The position numbers and the translations under genes are program-made. A DNA stretch of 64,000 bases, from contig NZ_CP135921.1 of the NCBI RefSeq assembly GCF_032397745.1, positions 124,001 through 188,000 on the forward strand, in the 5' to 3' direction. The notes beneath the pieces are model-generated. The model did no database searches. It was not told the origin of the DNA and saw nothing but the letters and a program-made list of their open reading frames with translations. The DNA is from Bradyrhizobium prioriisuperbiae. Lineage in GTDB: Bacteria; Pseudomonadota; Alphaproteobacteria; Rhizobiales; Xanthobacteraceae. Below, piece by piece: positions 1 to 9,055 of this stretch. Position 1 is the first letter of the stretch, and every line of letters begins with the position of its first letter.

Positions 1-337
1 GGATCAGGCTGCGGCCATGCCCGTTGTTGTCATAGGTGGCGACGACCTGCCTGGAGCCGGCGGGATCGATGTTATCCATCGGCGCGGCTTTCGGGTGTTC
101 ATGCAGTTTGACGTCCGCCAGACTGAACTCATCAACCTTGTAGCCCCGCTCGGCAAACTGCGACGCCAGCCACTGCTGCACCGGCGCTTCCTCGCCACGC
201 AGGCTGCGGAACTGCACCAGCCGCTGCAGGAAGGCGACCTGCTTGTCGAAATTGCGATCGATGGCGGAACTCAGCTCTTCAAGAAGAAGACGATCTGGTT
301 CTGCTTTTGCCTGTTGCGCCGAGGTCGTTGTCGCCAA
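1..337 (-). CDS. M20-family peptidase / ArgE-DapE-like deacylase, N-terminal part (cut by window edge)
   Basis: About 112 residues are readable before the gene runs off the window. The start I chose is a TTG codon at 335-337, preceded at good spacing by GGGAGG; no ATG lies in frame nearby. The product begins MATTTSAQQA and contains QVAFLQRLVQFRSLRGEEAP, then QQWLASQFAERGYKVD and RQVVATYDNNGHGRSLI. This is the N-terminal layout of M20 metallopeptidases related to acetylornithine deacetylase: a helix, a PS(V)RGEE-like turn, then the strand leading to the first metal ligand, which lies beyond the edge. The gene follows gabT-gabD on the same strand 56 bases after gabD and probably belongs to that operon, perhaps releasing an amino acid from an N-acyl substrate. 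The substrate cannot be told from this fragment. Confidence 0.75.
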   Translation of the reverse strand, partial: MATTTSAQQAKAEPDRLLLEELSSAIDRNFDKQVAFLQRLVQFRSLRGEEAPVQQWLASQFAERGYKVDEFSLADVKLHEHPKAAPMDNIDPAGSRQVVATYDNNGHGRSLI

Positions 338-393
338 GGGTCGCCTCCCGTCAATACAATGAAGATATCGCTGCGATCAATGCCCGGCTTACT

Positions 394-1845
394 CTATCGG
401 TCGAGTCCGCCGAGCAGGATATATTTGATGTCGACATATTCCTCGATGCCATGACGCGATCCCTCGCGCCCGAGGCCGGATTCCTTGACGCCGCCGAACG
501 GAACCACATCGGCACCCAGCAGCGCGGAATTGACGCCAACCATGCCCGACTCCAGCGCTTCCGCGACCCGGAACACCCGGCCGAGGTCACGAGCGTAGAA
601 ATACGCCGCCAGCCCGAACGGCGAGGCATTGGCCTGCGCGATCACGTCAGCTTCGTCGCTAAAACGATAGATCGGGGCCACCGGACCAAAGGTTTCCTCG
701 TTGGTGATGACCATCTCGGTGGTCACCTCCGACAGCACCGTCGGCTGGAAGTAGGTCCGTCCGAGTTCGTGCCGCTTGCCGCCGGTAACGATCTGCGCGC
801 CCTTGGCGGCGGCGTCCGCCAGATGCCGCTCCACCTTGTCGATCGCCTCGCTGGTGATCAGCGGCCCCTGGGTCACGCCGGCGTCGAGGCCGTTGCCGAC
901 CTTGAGGCCTTTGACCTTCTCCGCGAGCTTCTGCACGAACGCGTCGTAGATCCTGTCCTGGGCGTAGATGCGATTGGCGCAGACGCAGGTTTGACCCATG
1001 TTGCGAAACTTCGACACCATGGCGCCTTCGACGGCGGCATCCAGGTCCGCATCATCGAACACGATGAACGGCGCGTTGCCGCCGAGTTCAAGTCCGACTT
1101 TCTTCACGGTCGATGCGGCCTGGCGCATCAGGATCTTGCCCACTTCCGTCGAGCCGGTGAAGCTGATGGCCCGCACGGTGGAGTGTTCAGTCAAGACCTT
1201 GCCGATCGCGGGCGCGTCGCCGGTGATGATGTTGAGGACGCCGGGCGGAATGCCGGCCCGCTGCGCCAGCACGCCGAGCGCCAGCGCGGTCAGCGGCGTT
1301 TCCGGCGCCGGCTTGACGATCACGGTGCAGCCGGCCGCCAACGCCGGCGCGACCTTGCGCGTGATCATCGCCGCCGGGAAATTCCACGGCGTGATCGCGG
1401 CCACGACGCCGACCGGCTGCTTGATGACGAGGGTGCGGGAATCAGCGCGATGCGACGGAATGGTCTCGCCATAGATGCGCCGGGCTTCCTCGGCATAGAA
1501 CTCGACGAAAGAGGCCGCATACTCGATTTCACCCTTGGCTTCCGTCAGCGGCTTGCCCTGCTCCGAGGTCAACAGCAGCGCGAGATCTTCGCGATGGGCA
1601 AGGATCAGGTCGTTCCAGCGGCGCAGGATGGTCGCGCGCTCCTTGGCGAGCAGCTTCGACCATTTCGGAAAGGCGGCGCCGGCCGCGCGTACGGCCGTCA
1701 AGGCTTCGCCGGCGCCGAACTGCGGCACCTTGCCGACGAGGTCGCCGGTGGCCGGATTGTGCACGGGATCGACGGGGCTGCCGGTCCATTCGCCGCCAAT
1801 CAGGCAACGATCAACCAGCAAAGCGGGATCAGTCAGTTTCAGCAT
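394..1845 (-). CDS. gabD: NAD(P)-dependent succinate-semialdehyde dehydrogenase
   Basis: A 483-residue aldehyde dehydrogenase, the normal GabD length. It oxidises succinic semialdehyde to succinate, the second step of GABA breakdown, in the cytoplasm. Visible landmarks: PWNFP (Asn about 155, oxyanion hole), FTGSTEVGK (about 229-237, nucleotide-binding turn), LELGGNAP with general-base Glu about 253, and GQTCVCANR with catalytic Cys about 287. The CVCANR context is typical of GabD-type enzymes rather than betaine or lactaldehyde dehydrogenases. gabT lies 31 bases upstream on the same strand, so the two are almost certainly co-transcribed and act in sequence. No regulator-binding site is evident between them. 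Other aldehyde dehydrogenases of this family accept glutarate semialdehyde, so the exact substrate is inferred from the neighbour. Confidence 0.93.
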   Translation of the reverse strand: MLKLTDPALLVDRCLIGGEWTGSPVDPVHNPATGDLVGKVPQFGAGEALTAVRAAGAAFPKWSKLLAKERATILRRWNDLILAHREDLALLLTSEQGKPLTEAKGEIEYAASFVEFYAEEARRIYGETIPSHRADSRTLVIKQPVGVVAAITPWNFPAAMITRKVAPALAAGCTVIVKPAPETPLTALALGVLAQRAGIPPGVLNIITGDAPAIGKVLTEHSTVRAISFTGSTEVGKILMRQAASTVKKVGLELGGNAPFIVFDDADLDAAVEGAMVSKFRNMGQTCVCANRIYAQDRIYDAFVQKLAEKVKGLKVGNGLDAGVTQGPLITSEAIDKVERHLADAAAKGAQIVTGGKRHELGRTYFQPTVLSEVTTEMVITNEETFGPVAPIYRFSDEADVIAQANASPFGLAAYFYARDLGRVFRVAEALESGMVGVNSALLGADVVPFGGVKESGLGREGSRHGIEEYVDIKYILLGGLDR

Positions 1846-1876
1846 ATCAAATCATCCCGATACTTGAGGAAAAGTC

Positions 1877-3154
1877 CTAGGCCACGAGGCATTCTTCCAG
1901 AATGGCAAGCCCCTCATCGACGATCTCATCCGAAGCCGTCAGCGGCACCAGGATGCGAATGGTGTTGGCCGCGGTGCCGCACGACAGCAGGATCAAGCCG
2001 TTTTCGTGGGCACGCTGCGTGATGCGCCGGGTCGCTTCGGCATCGGGCTCGTTGCTGCCGCGCTGCTTGAGCACGTCGAAAGCGACCATCGCGCCGGGGC
2101 CGCGGGCGGCCGACATCGGCACCAGATGGTTGGCACGGGACATCCGGTCGATCGCGGCGCGCAACCGTGCACCGATGGCATTGGCCCGTCCCAGCAGATC
2201 CTCGCTCTTGAAAATATCCAGCACCGCGAGCGCCGCGGCACAAGCGAGCGGATGGCCGGCATAGGTGCCGCCAAGACCGCCGGGTTCGGCGGCGTCCATG
2301 ATCGCGGCACGCCCGATCACGCCCGACAGTGGCAGGCCGCCGGCGAGGCTTTTCGCCACACAGATCAGGTCGGCCTGAACGTCGTAATGCTCCATCGCGA
2401 ACATCTTGCCGGTGCGGCCGAAACCGGTTTGCACCTCGTCGGCGACCAGCACGATGCCATGCTCGTCGCAAATCCGACGCAGACCGCGCATCAGCTCGGC
2501 CGGCACCTGATGGAAACCGCCCTCGCCCTGCACCGGTTCGATGATGATTGCGGCGACGCGCGAGGCGTCGATATCGGCCTTGAAGATGAAGTTGATGTAG
2601 CGCAGCGCGTCCTCGACGCTGACCTCGCCGCCCGCAACCGGGAAGGGCACATGCCAGACGTCCGGCAGCGCCGGTCCCAGGCTCTTTTTATAGGGCACGA
2701 CCTTACCGGTCATGGTGGATGCGAGCGCCGTGCGGCCGTGGAAACCACCGGTAAACGCGATCACGCCGTTGCGGCCGGTGGCAGCGCGGGCGATTTTGAC
2801 GGCGTTTTCGGTGGCCTCCGCGCCGGTGGACAGCAGGATCGACTTGGCTGGGCCGTGCAGCGGCGCCAGGGCGTTCAGCCGCTCGGCGAGTTCGATGTAG
2901 GATTCGTAAGGGAGCACCTGAAACGCGGTGTGGGTGAAGCGTTCGAGCTGGTCGCGTACCGCCTGCATGATCAGCGGGTGGCAATGGCCGGTGTTGAGCA
3001 CCGCAATGCCGCCGGCGAAGTCGACATAACGCTTGCCTTCGACATCCCAGATTTCGCTGTTTCGTGCCTTCGCCGCGAAAATCGGTGTGGCGTGGCTGAC
3101 CCCGCGCACAACTGCCGTCTGCCTGCGCGCCAACAATTCCGCATTCGCCGTCAT
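1877..3154 (-). CDS. gabT: 4-aminobutyrate aminotransferase
   Basis: Class III PLP aminotransferase of 425 residues that converts GABA and 2-oxoglutarate to succinic semialdehyde and glutamate. I place the start at the ATG at 3152-3154 (MTANAELLARRQ), which has AGGGG about eight bases upstream; a longer reading to 3310 gives an extension unlike the family. Landmarks: TGAEATENAVK (PLP phosphate site, about 110-120), EPVQGEGGF (about 206-214), VADEVQTGFGRTG with the PLP-pyridine Asp about 239, and VAKSLAGGLPLSG with the Schiff-base lysine at about 268, the same number as in E. coli GabT. First gene of the gabT-gabD-M20 group. The 200-base upstream gap holds a palindromic repeat rather than a recognisable operator. 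Confidence 0.92.
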   Translation of the reverse strand: MTANAELLARRQTAVVRGVSHATPIFAAKARNSEIWDVEGKRYVDFAGGIAVLNTGHCHPLIMQAVRDQLERFTHTAFQVLPYESYIELAERLNALAPLHGPAKSILLSTGAEATENAVKIARAATGRNGVIAFTGGFHGRTALASTMTGKVVPYKKSLGPALPDVWHVPFPVAGGEVSVEDALRYINFIFKADIDASRVAAIIIEPVQGEGGFHQVPAELMRGLRRICDEHGIVLVADEVQTGFGRTGKMFAMEHYDVQADLICVAKSLAGGLPLSGVIGRAAIMDAAEPGGLGGTYAGHPLACAAALAVLDIFKSEDLLGRANAIGARLRAAIDRMSRANHLVPMSAARGPGAMVAFDVLKQRGSNEPDAEATRRITQRAHENGLILLSCGTAANTIRILVPLTASDEIVDEGLAILEECLVA

Positions 3155-3271
3155 CAGCCATCCCCTGCAACTGACGAGCAGCGTATGACGCCAATGCGAA
3201 GGAACAATCAGCTTGTTGGTTGGGTCTGGTGACTCTGATGCACCAATCGGGAGGTGCCATGGCCTCTGAAT

Positions 3272-3348
3272 TAGCCCGGATGAGCAGAGCGATATCCGAG
3301 GGCTTGCCACCTATTCAACCCTGGTCTCGCTACGCTCACCCGGGCTAC
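3272..3348. repeat. REP-like palindromic repeat, copy 1
   Basis: TAGCCCGGATGAGC at the left end pairs with GCTCACCCGGGCTA at the right end, with GATATCCGAGGGC in between. The same core (AGCCCGGATGAGC.AAGCGATATCCG) recurs at 24411-24485. It lies between the LysR gene and gabT on the same strand. Such elements are common between genes in the Bradyrhizobium group; that statement is from memory. Confidence 0.7.
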
Positions 3349-3357
3349 AGCAATCGT

Positions 3358-4248
3358 TTATGTTGTCGCCAGCGTCCGCTTCAGCCAGTCGCGCAAGGCG
3401 ACGATGGCCGGGTCGCTCCAGCGCTCCTTCAGCGCCACCAGCTGATAAGTCTCCATATAAACCGAGGTCGGGATCACTTCGACCAGCGCGCCGGCGCGCA
3501 GATCGTCGTCAACCAGCACGTCGTTGCCGATTGCGATGCCCTGCCCCAGCCGCGCCGCCTCGATGGCGAGATGGGCGTGCCAAAGCCGCTGACCGCGCAG
3601 CGGTGGCAGGTCATCGACCCCGGCGAGCTCGAACCAGCGCTCCCACTGCTCGGTGGATTCCTCGTGAATCAGCGTGGCGTTTGCCAGATCGGCCACACAG
3701 GTGATGGCCGGATAACGCGCGAGATAGGCCGGGCTCGCCACCGGAAACACCCGTGGCCGCACCAGCGCCTCCGCCATCAATGCACCGCGGGAATCCACCA
3801 CATCTGCATAGACAATCTCCGCGTCGGCCTCGGCCCGCGACAGATCCGGGTGCGACAATGTGGGCTGCAGGTTGACATCCCAGTTACGCGGCGGCCCGGT
3901 CAATTCCGGCAGACGGGACAATAGCCTGCGGTTGGCAACGCCGGGGATGCACCAGATGTTCAGCGCCGGGCGCGAGGCCGGGCGAACCGTCGTGGTGGCG
4001 CGGGCGATGATGTCGAACGCCTGCGAGATCTGGGCATGGAACGCGAGGCCGGCTTCGGTCAGCATCACGCCGCGCCCCTCGCCGCGCACTAGCACCACTC
4101 CGAGGCTTTTCTGCAGATTCTGCAGATGGCGTGACACCACGGTGTGGCTGACCGCAAGCTCATCGCCCGCGGCGCGCACGCTGCCGGTGCGGCCGACGGC
4201 TTCGAATGCGCGGAGCGCTATGAGAGACGGCAAACGAGGTCGAGTCAT
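3358..4248 (-). CDS. LysR-family transcriptional regulator (GcvA-like)
   Basis: About 296 residues from the ATG at 4246-4248 (MTRPRLPSLIALRAFEAVGR); a further in-frame start at 4284 would add 12 residues of no family character. The N-terminal winged helix is clear: LRAFEAVGRTGSVRAAGDELAVSHTVVSRHLQNLQKSLG, then LTEAGLAF. The LPSLxALRAFEA opening and the RLGQGIAIGN segment in the effector domain are typical of the GcvA/AmpR branch. It is transcribed away from the BisC-type molybdoenzyme gene, with about 230 bases between the two starts, so it probably controls that gene; it also precedes gabT on the same strand. No clear T-N11-A palindrome stood out in the gap. The effector is unknown. Confidence 0.88.
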   Translation of the reverse strand: MTRPRLPSLIALRAFEAVGRTGSVRAAGDELAVSHTVVSRHLQNLQKSLGVVLVRGEGRGVMLTEAGLAFHAQISQAFDIIARATTTVRPASRPALNIWCIPGVANRRLLSRLPELTGPPRNWDVNLQPTLSHPDLSRAEADAEIVYADVVDSRGALMAEALVRPRVFPVASPAYLARYPAITCVADLANATLIHEESTEQWERWFELAGVDDLPPLRGQRLWHAHLAIEAARLGQGIAIGNDVLVDDDLRAGALVEVIPTSVYMETYQLVALKERWSDPAIVALRDWLKRTLATT

Positions 4249-4481
4249 AGCCAGATCAGTGCAATTTCGGGACCAGCGCCGCACATTATCAATGTCTCAC
4301 CTTAATGTATCCCTCTCGCCCGGTTCGCGGATCCGGTCAGAATCGATCATACCGTCCGCGCGGCTCAGGTCTGCAGCAACGGTACGGCATTTCACAACGT
4401 GTCTAAAGATCAGCACTTGCCGTATCAGCCAATTCGGTGCTGACTGAGCAGCCGGACGTGACACCAATGTCGGAGCGATCG

Positions 4482-6821
4482 ATGGACCAGAAGACACCGC
4501 CACAGCCGTGGAGCCCGCACAGCGCGCACTGGGGTGTGTTTTCGGCGCGGTGGAACGGCGAGACGGTCGATGTCGCGGCCTATCCCGACGACCCGGCGCC
4601 ATCACCGATCCTGGGCAATTTCACCAACGCGCTGCGCCACAAGGCGCGCATCCTCAAGCCGATGGTACGGCGGAGCTGGCTGGAGAAGACACCGGGCCAC
4701 ACCAGGACCCTCGACGGCGAGTTCGTCGAACTCAGCTGGACCGCGGTGCTCGATCTGCTCGCCGACGAATTGTCGCAGGTCCACAAGCAATACGGCGCAA
4801 GCGCGATCTATGGCGGCTCCTATGGCTGGGCCAGCGCCGGCCGCTTCCACCACGCCCAGAGCCAGATCCACCGTTTTCTCAATGTCGCATTCGGCGGCTA
4901 TGTCCGCTCGGTCAACAGCTACAGCGCCGGCGCCTCCGCGGTGATCCTGCCGCACATCCTGGGGCAGTTCGAAAATATCTCGCGGCGCAACGTCACCTGG
5001 GACCAGATCTCCACCTATACCGACACCGTGCTGGCCTTCGGCGGCATGGCGCTGAAGAACTCGATGGTCGCCAGCGGCGGCATCAGCCGGCATATCGAGC
5101 GCGACGCCATGCAGAAGGCGGCGCAGCGCGGCACCACATTCCACAGCATCAGTCCGCTGCGCGATGATCTGCCTGACGAGGCCGCCGCGCGCTGGTGGCC
5201 GATCAAGGCCGGCACTGACGTCGCCTTCATGCTTGCGCTGGCGCACACGCTGATTGTCGAGAAACTCTGCGACCGCGCTTTCCTCGATCGCTACTGCACC
5301 GGCTTCGACCTGTTCGAACGCTATGTGCTCGGCCGCGATGATGGGCAACCGAAGGATGCGAGCTGGGCGTCGCCGATCACCGGCTTTACCGCGTCACACA
5401 TTGTCGATCTCGCGCGCGAGGCGGCGCGCGGCCGCACCCTGGTCACGGTGTCGCATTCGCTGCAACGCGCGCAGTATGGCGAGCAGCCGGTGTGGATGGG
5501 TGCGGTGCTGGCGGCGATGCTGGGACAGATCGGGCTGCCCGGCGGCGGCTACAATTATGCGCTGGGCGCACTCGGCCACACCGGCCGTCGCGTCAATGCG
5601 GTGGCGATCCCGACCATGCCACAAGGCAAGAACGGCGTGGAAGAATTCATCCCGGTCGCCCGCGTCAGCGACATGCTGCTCAATCCGGGACAGCCGTTCG
5701 ACTACAACGGTCGGGCCATGCATTATCCGGACATCCAGCTGGTGTACTGGGCCGGCGGCAATCCATTCCACCATCATCAGGACATCAACCGGCTGCGCGA
5801 GGCCTTCAACAAGCCGCGCACCATCGTTGTGCACGAGACCGCCTGGACGCCGATGGCCCGCTTCGCCGACATCGTGCTGCCAGCGACCATGACACTGGAG
5901 CGTGACGACATCGGCGCCGCCGCCACCGATCCGGTGCTGGTGGCGATGCGCAAGCTCGCGCCGCCGGTCGGAGAGGCCCGCGACGATTTCGACATCTTCG
6001 CGGACCTCGCGCGCCGGCTCGGGGTCGAGCAGGCGTTCACCGAGGGGCGCAACAGCCAGCAGTGGCTCGCACATCTCTACGACACCACACGCCGCGCACT
6101 CGACGCCAAGGGACTCGACGCACCGGACTTCGAGGAGTTCTGGCAGCGCGGTGAACTGGCGCTGCCGTCCGAGCCGGACGATGGCGGCTTCCTGCGCGCG
6201 TTCCGTGACGACCCCGAAACCAACAGTCTACCGACTCCCAGCGGCCGGATCGAGATCTTCTCCAAAACCATCGCGGACTTCGATTATGACGATTGCCCCG
6301 GGCATCCGACCTGGATGCCCTCGACCGAGCCGGCAACACCGGATCATCCACTCACCCTGATCGCCAACCAGCCGGCAACGCGGCTGCACAGCCAGCTTGA
6401 TTTCGGCGGTTACAGCCAGTCGCAGAAGGTCGCGGACCGCGAGGTGGTGCGGCTCAATCCCGTGGATGCCAAACAACGCGGCATCGTCAGTGGCGACATC
6501 GTTCGCCTGTTCAATGACCGTGGCGCGTGCCTTGCCGCGGCGGCGGTCTCCGACCGTGTGATGGAAGGCGTGATCCATCTGCCGACCGGGGCCTGGTATG
6601 ATCCGGATCCCGCCGCCAACGACACGCCGATGTGCGTTCACGGCAATCCGAACGTCCTGACCCGCGACATCGGCACATCGAAACTGGCCCAGGGATGCTG
6701 CGGCCAGGTCACGGTGGTCGAGTGCGAGAAATACAGTGGACCACTGCCCATGGTGCGCGCGTTCGATCCACCGGAGCCGGTGGCGCGGCTTGAAGCTGCC
6801 GAGCTGGAACGAATCTCATGA
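4482..6821 (+). CDS. Molybdopterin oxidoreductase, biotin sulfoxide/TMAO/DMSO reductase type (BisC-like)
   Basis: About 779 residues from the ATG at 4482, which has GGAG six bases upstream; a GTG at 4437 and an ATG at 4467 are alternatives. The IYGGSYGWASAGRFHHAQSQ block (about 109-128) and RSVNSYSAGAS with the likely molybdenum-ligand serine about 148 are family signatures. Later blocks include YWAGGNPFHHHQDIN and ETAWTPMARFADIVLPATM, then a C-terminal molydop-binding domain (LIANQPATRLHSQLDFG). There is no Tat signal and no N-terminal iron-sulfur cysteine cluster, which fits the cytoplasmic BisC branch that reduces biotin or methionine sulfoxide rather than the periplasmic TorA/DmsA branch. 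Neighbours: divergent LysR gene, and a CoA-transferase gene 77 bases downstream. The substrate is not certain. Confidence 0.85.
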   Translation: MDQKTPPQPWSPHSAHWGVFSARWNGETVDVAAYPDDPAPSPILGNFTNALRHKARILKPMVRRSWLEKTPGHTRTLDGEFVELSWTAVLDLLADELSQVHKQYGASAIYGGSYGWASAGRFHHAQSQIHRFLNVAFGGYVRSVNSYSAGASAVILPHILGQFENISRRNVTWDQISTYTDTVLAFGGMALKNSMVASGGISRHIERDAMQKAAQRGTTFHSISPLRDDLPDEAAARWWPIKAGTDVAFMLALAHTLIVEKLCDRAFLDRYCTGFDLFERYVLGRDDGQPKDASWASPITGFTASHIVDLAREAARGRTLVTVSHSLQRAQYGEQPVWMGAVLAAMLGQIGLPGGGYNYALGALGHTGRRVNAVAIPTMPQGKNGVEEFIPVARVSDMLLNPGQPFDYNGRAMHYPDIQLVYWAGGNPFHHHQDINRLREAFNKPRTIVVHETAWTPMARFADIVLPATMTLERDDIGAAATDPVLVAMRKLAPPVGEARDDFDIFADLARRLGVEQAFTEGRNSQQWLAHLYDTTRRALDAKGLDAPDFEEFWQRGELALPSEPDDGGFLRAFRDDPETNSLPTPSGRIEIFSKTIADFDYDDCPGHPTWMPSTEPATPDHPLTLIANQPATRLHSQLDFGGYSQSQKVADREVVRLNPVDAKQRGIVSGDIVRLFNDRGACLAAAAVSDRVMEGVIHLPTGAWYDPDPAANDTPMCVHGNPNVLTRDIGTSKLAQGCCGQVTVVECEKYSGPLPMVRAFDPPEPVARLEAAELERIS

Positions 6822-6898
6822 CGGCCAACACGCTGGCTTGAGATAATGAAACGACCTGCAACGACAATCACATCAAGAAACCTGCATCAGGGATCATC

Positions 6899-8104
6899 AT
6901 GGGCCCGCTCGACGGTTTACGCATTCTCGATCTCACCTCGGTGCTGATGGGGCCCTACGCCACCTCGATCCTCGGCGACATGGGCGCCGATGTGATCAAG
7001 CTGGAGAGCCCGCAAGGCGACATGACCCGCGCGGTGGGACCAAGCCGCGGCGGAACCATGGGCGGCATGTTCATGCATGCCAACCGCAGCAAGCGCAGCA
7101 TCGTGGTCGATCTGAAAACTGCGGCCGGACTCGACGTGGCGCTGCGGCTGGCGGAAAAATCCGACATCCTGATCTACAATGTCCGCCCGCAGGCGATGGT
7201 CCGGCTCGGCCTCGGTTATGACGACGTCGCCGCCGTCAATTCCGGCATCATCTATGTCGGCGCCTTCGGCTTCGGCCAGGACGGCCCCTATGCCGCACGG
7301 CCCGCCTATGACGATCTGATCCAGGGCATTTCCACGGTGCCGCATCTGCTGGCGGAAACCGGCGATGGCACACCACGGTATGTCTCGGTGAACATCGCCG
7401 ATCGCATCGTCGGGCTGCATGTGGTCAACGCCGTGCTCGCCGCTGTGCGCCACCGCGACAAGACCGGGCGCGGCCAGAAGATCGACGTGCCGATGTTCGA
7501 GACCATGGCGAGCTTCGTGCTGGGCGATCATCTCGGCGGTCTCAGCTTCCGGCCGCCGCTCGACCAGGGCGGCTATGCGCGCCTGATGGCGAAAAACCGC
7601 AAACCCTACCGCACTGCCGACGGCCATCTCTGCGTGCTGCTCTACACCGACAAGCACTGGCGCGATTTCCTGACCATGAGCGGCCACGCCGCGAAGCTCG
7701 ACGACCCGCGCTTCGCCAGCCATCCGGACCGCCTCGCCCATATCGATGCGATCTACCAGGAGGTGGCCGAGATCATGCGCGAGCGCACCTCGGCCGAATG
7801 GGAAGGGATGCTGCTCGCCTGCGACATCCCGCATACGCCGGCGCACACGCTGACCTCGATCATGGACGACCCGCATTTGAACGCGGTCGGCTTCTTCCAG
7901 CCGGTCGAGCATTCCTCGGAGGGCCCGGTGCTGTCGATGCGGGTGGCCTCGACCTGGAGCGACAGCCAGCCACAGCCGCAGCGGCTGGCGCCGCTGCTTG
8001 GCGAGCATACAAGGGAGATCCTGACAGAGATCGGCTGCGACGAGGCGGAGACGGAACGCCTTGTTGCCAGCGGCGCCGTGGCTCAATTGCCGCCAAAGGA
8101 TTGA
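6899..8104 (+). CDS. CaiB/BaiF-type (class III) CoA-transferase
   Basis: 401 residues, the usual length. It opens GPLDGLRILDLTSVLMGPYATSILGDMGADVIKLE, the typical first Rossmann segment of class III CoA-transferases, and carries RSKRSIVVDLK and the AYDDLIQG motif (about 136-143), whose Asp is the expected catalytic residue that forms the CoA-bound anhydride. It ends with APLLGEHTREIL, also typical. Such enzymes move CoA from a donor thioester to a carboxylic acid (formyl-, succinyl- or carnitinyl-type). AGGGATC lies ahead of the ATG. It sits 77 bases after the molybdoenzyme and is probably co-transcribed, but I cannot name a shared pathway. The acid it activates is unknown. Confidence 0.88.
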   Translation: MGPLDGLRILDLTSVLMGPYATSILGDMGADVIKLESPQGDMTRAVGPSRGGTMGGMFMHANRSKRSIVVDLKTAAGLDVALRLAEKSDILIYNVRPQAMVRLGLGYDDVAAVNSGIIYVGAFGFGQDGPYAARPAYDDLIQGISTVPHLLAETGDGTPRYVSVNIADRIVGLHVVNAVLAAVRHRDKTGRGQKIDVPMFETMASFVLGDHLGGLSFRPPLDQGGYARLMAKNRKPYRTADGHLCVLLYTDKHWRDFLTMSGHAAKLDDPRFASHPDRLAHIDAIYQEVAEIMRERTSAEWEGMLLACDIPHTPAHTLTSIMDDPHLNAVGFFQPVEHSSEGPVLSMRVASTWSDSQPQPQRLAPLLGEHTREILTEIGCDEAETERLVASGAVAQLPPKD

Positions 8105-8188
8105 GGTCGAGCCGGAACGTCGGCCCGACGTCGCGATTGCGGCCATCGCCCGGACTGTGGCAAGACCAGTGCGACAGACGAGCCGAAC

Positions 8189-8713
8189 ATGACACGTTGC
8201 GACTATCGAACCGCCTTGGACACCGCCGGGGTCATGACCGCGCTTGCCGCGTATCGACCCGAGATCGCCGGCACGCCCCCGCTTGGTCTTGACCTGCCGG
8301 ACAGCGACATCGACGTGCTGTGCGAGGTGACGCCTGCAGCGCGTGAGGCATTCCTCATCACGCTGTGGACCACATGGTCGTACGCGGCCGGCTTCCGGGT
8401 GCATCAATGGCGTGACAATGAGCGGCCGATCATTGCCGGATTCGATGCGTCGGGATGGAGCTTCGAGATTTTTGCCCATCCCTTGCCGGTGGCACAACAG
8501 GTCGCGATGCGTCATTTCAATATCGAACAGCGACTGCTGCGGCTGGGAGGACCGGCGCTTCATGCGCGCGTTTTGGCGGCGCGCCGCAACGGGCTGAAGA
8601 CCGAGCCGGCCTTTGCGGCGGTGCTCGGCCTGGCTGGCGATCCCTTTGCAGCCTTGCTTGCACTTGAACGGGAAACCAATGCCGGCCTTGAGGCGCTGCT
8701 GTTGCGCATCTGA
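8189..8713 (+). CDS. DUF4269-family protein (nucleotidyltransferase-like fold)
   Basis: 174 residues. I recognise the DUF4269 pattern: an N-terminal ALAAYRPEIAGTPPLGLDLPDSDIDVLCEV block (about 18-47), in which the DSDIDVLCE stretch resembles the paired acidic residues of minimal nucleotidyltransferases, followed by FEIFAHPLPVAQQVAMRHFNIEQRLL. No function is established for the family to my knowledge. It starts 84 bases after the CoA-transferase on the same strand; the SD is weak. The following 340 bases hold only the remains of a TetR gene. Confidence 0.7.
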   Translation: MTRCDYRTALDTAGVMTALAAYRPEIAGTPPLGLDLPDSDIDVLCEVTPAAREAFLITLWTTWSYAAGFRVHQWRDNERPIIAGFDASGWSFEIFAHPLPVAQQVAMRHFNIEQRLLRLGGPALHARVLAARRNGLKTEPAFAAVLGLAGDPFAALLALERETNAGLEALLLRI

Positions 8714-8821
8714 CGGCGGAGATCCGGCACGAAGAACTGGCGCAGGGACGCGCGGATCGCGCCCGCGCAGCCCGGCGTCGGATGGTCACGCGCATCGTGT
8801 ACGCGCTCACTTCGATGTGAG

Positions 8822-9046
8822 GTGGTGGATCGCATTCTCGAGGGCGAAACTCGCGTTTTGAACACCGTGCCGCTGGCGCTGGCCACCACCAACCGCATCG
8901 CCGAGGTCGCGGGTGTCGGCATCGGCTCGCTGTATCAGTATTTCGACAGCAGCAGGCGATAGCCACAGCCCTGCTCCACAGGCATCTGGAGGAAACCGTT
9001 GCGCTGCTGCAGGCCGCACGCATCGCCTCGCGGGGCAGGCGGTGCC
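8822..9046 (+). pseudogene. Decayed TetR-family regulator gene
   Basis: Reading from 8822, the plus strand gives VVDRILEGETRVLNTVPLAL, TTNRIAEVAGVGIGSLYQYF and DSSRR, then TAG at 8960-8962. ILEGETRVL, TTNRIAEVAGV and IGSLYQYF match the helix-turn-helix of TetR proteins almost residue for residue, but the gene has no intact start region. After a shift of frame near 8950 the sequence continues QQAIATALLHRHLEETVALL, which is the next helix of the same family. So the gene has lost its 5' end, is frameshifted, and its C-terminal domain is missing or scrambled before the tautomerase gene. It is not expected to make a functional protein. Confidence 0.7.
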
Positions 9047-9055
9047 CGCAACTTC

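Noticed and set aside
307..2022. 571-residue open frame on the plus strand opposite gabD
   Set aside because: It is the complement of a clear aldehyde dehydrogenase with full catalytic motifs; the plus-strand product is Arg/His/Gly-rich and matches no family. High GC makes such antisense frames common.
2006..3232. 408-residue open frame on the plus strand opposite gabT
   Set aside because: Antisense to the GABA aminotransferase, which has all PLP-site residues.
6917..8563. 548-residue open frame on the minus strand opposite the CoA-transferase
   Set aside because: Antisense to a CaiB/BaiF gene with intact motifs; composition is His/Arg/Gln-rich.
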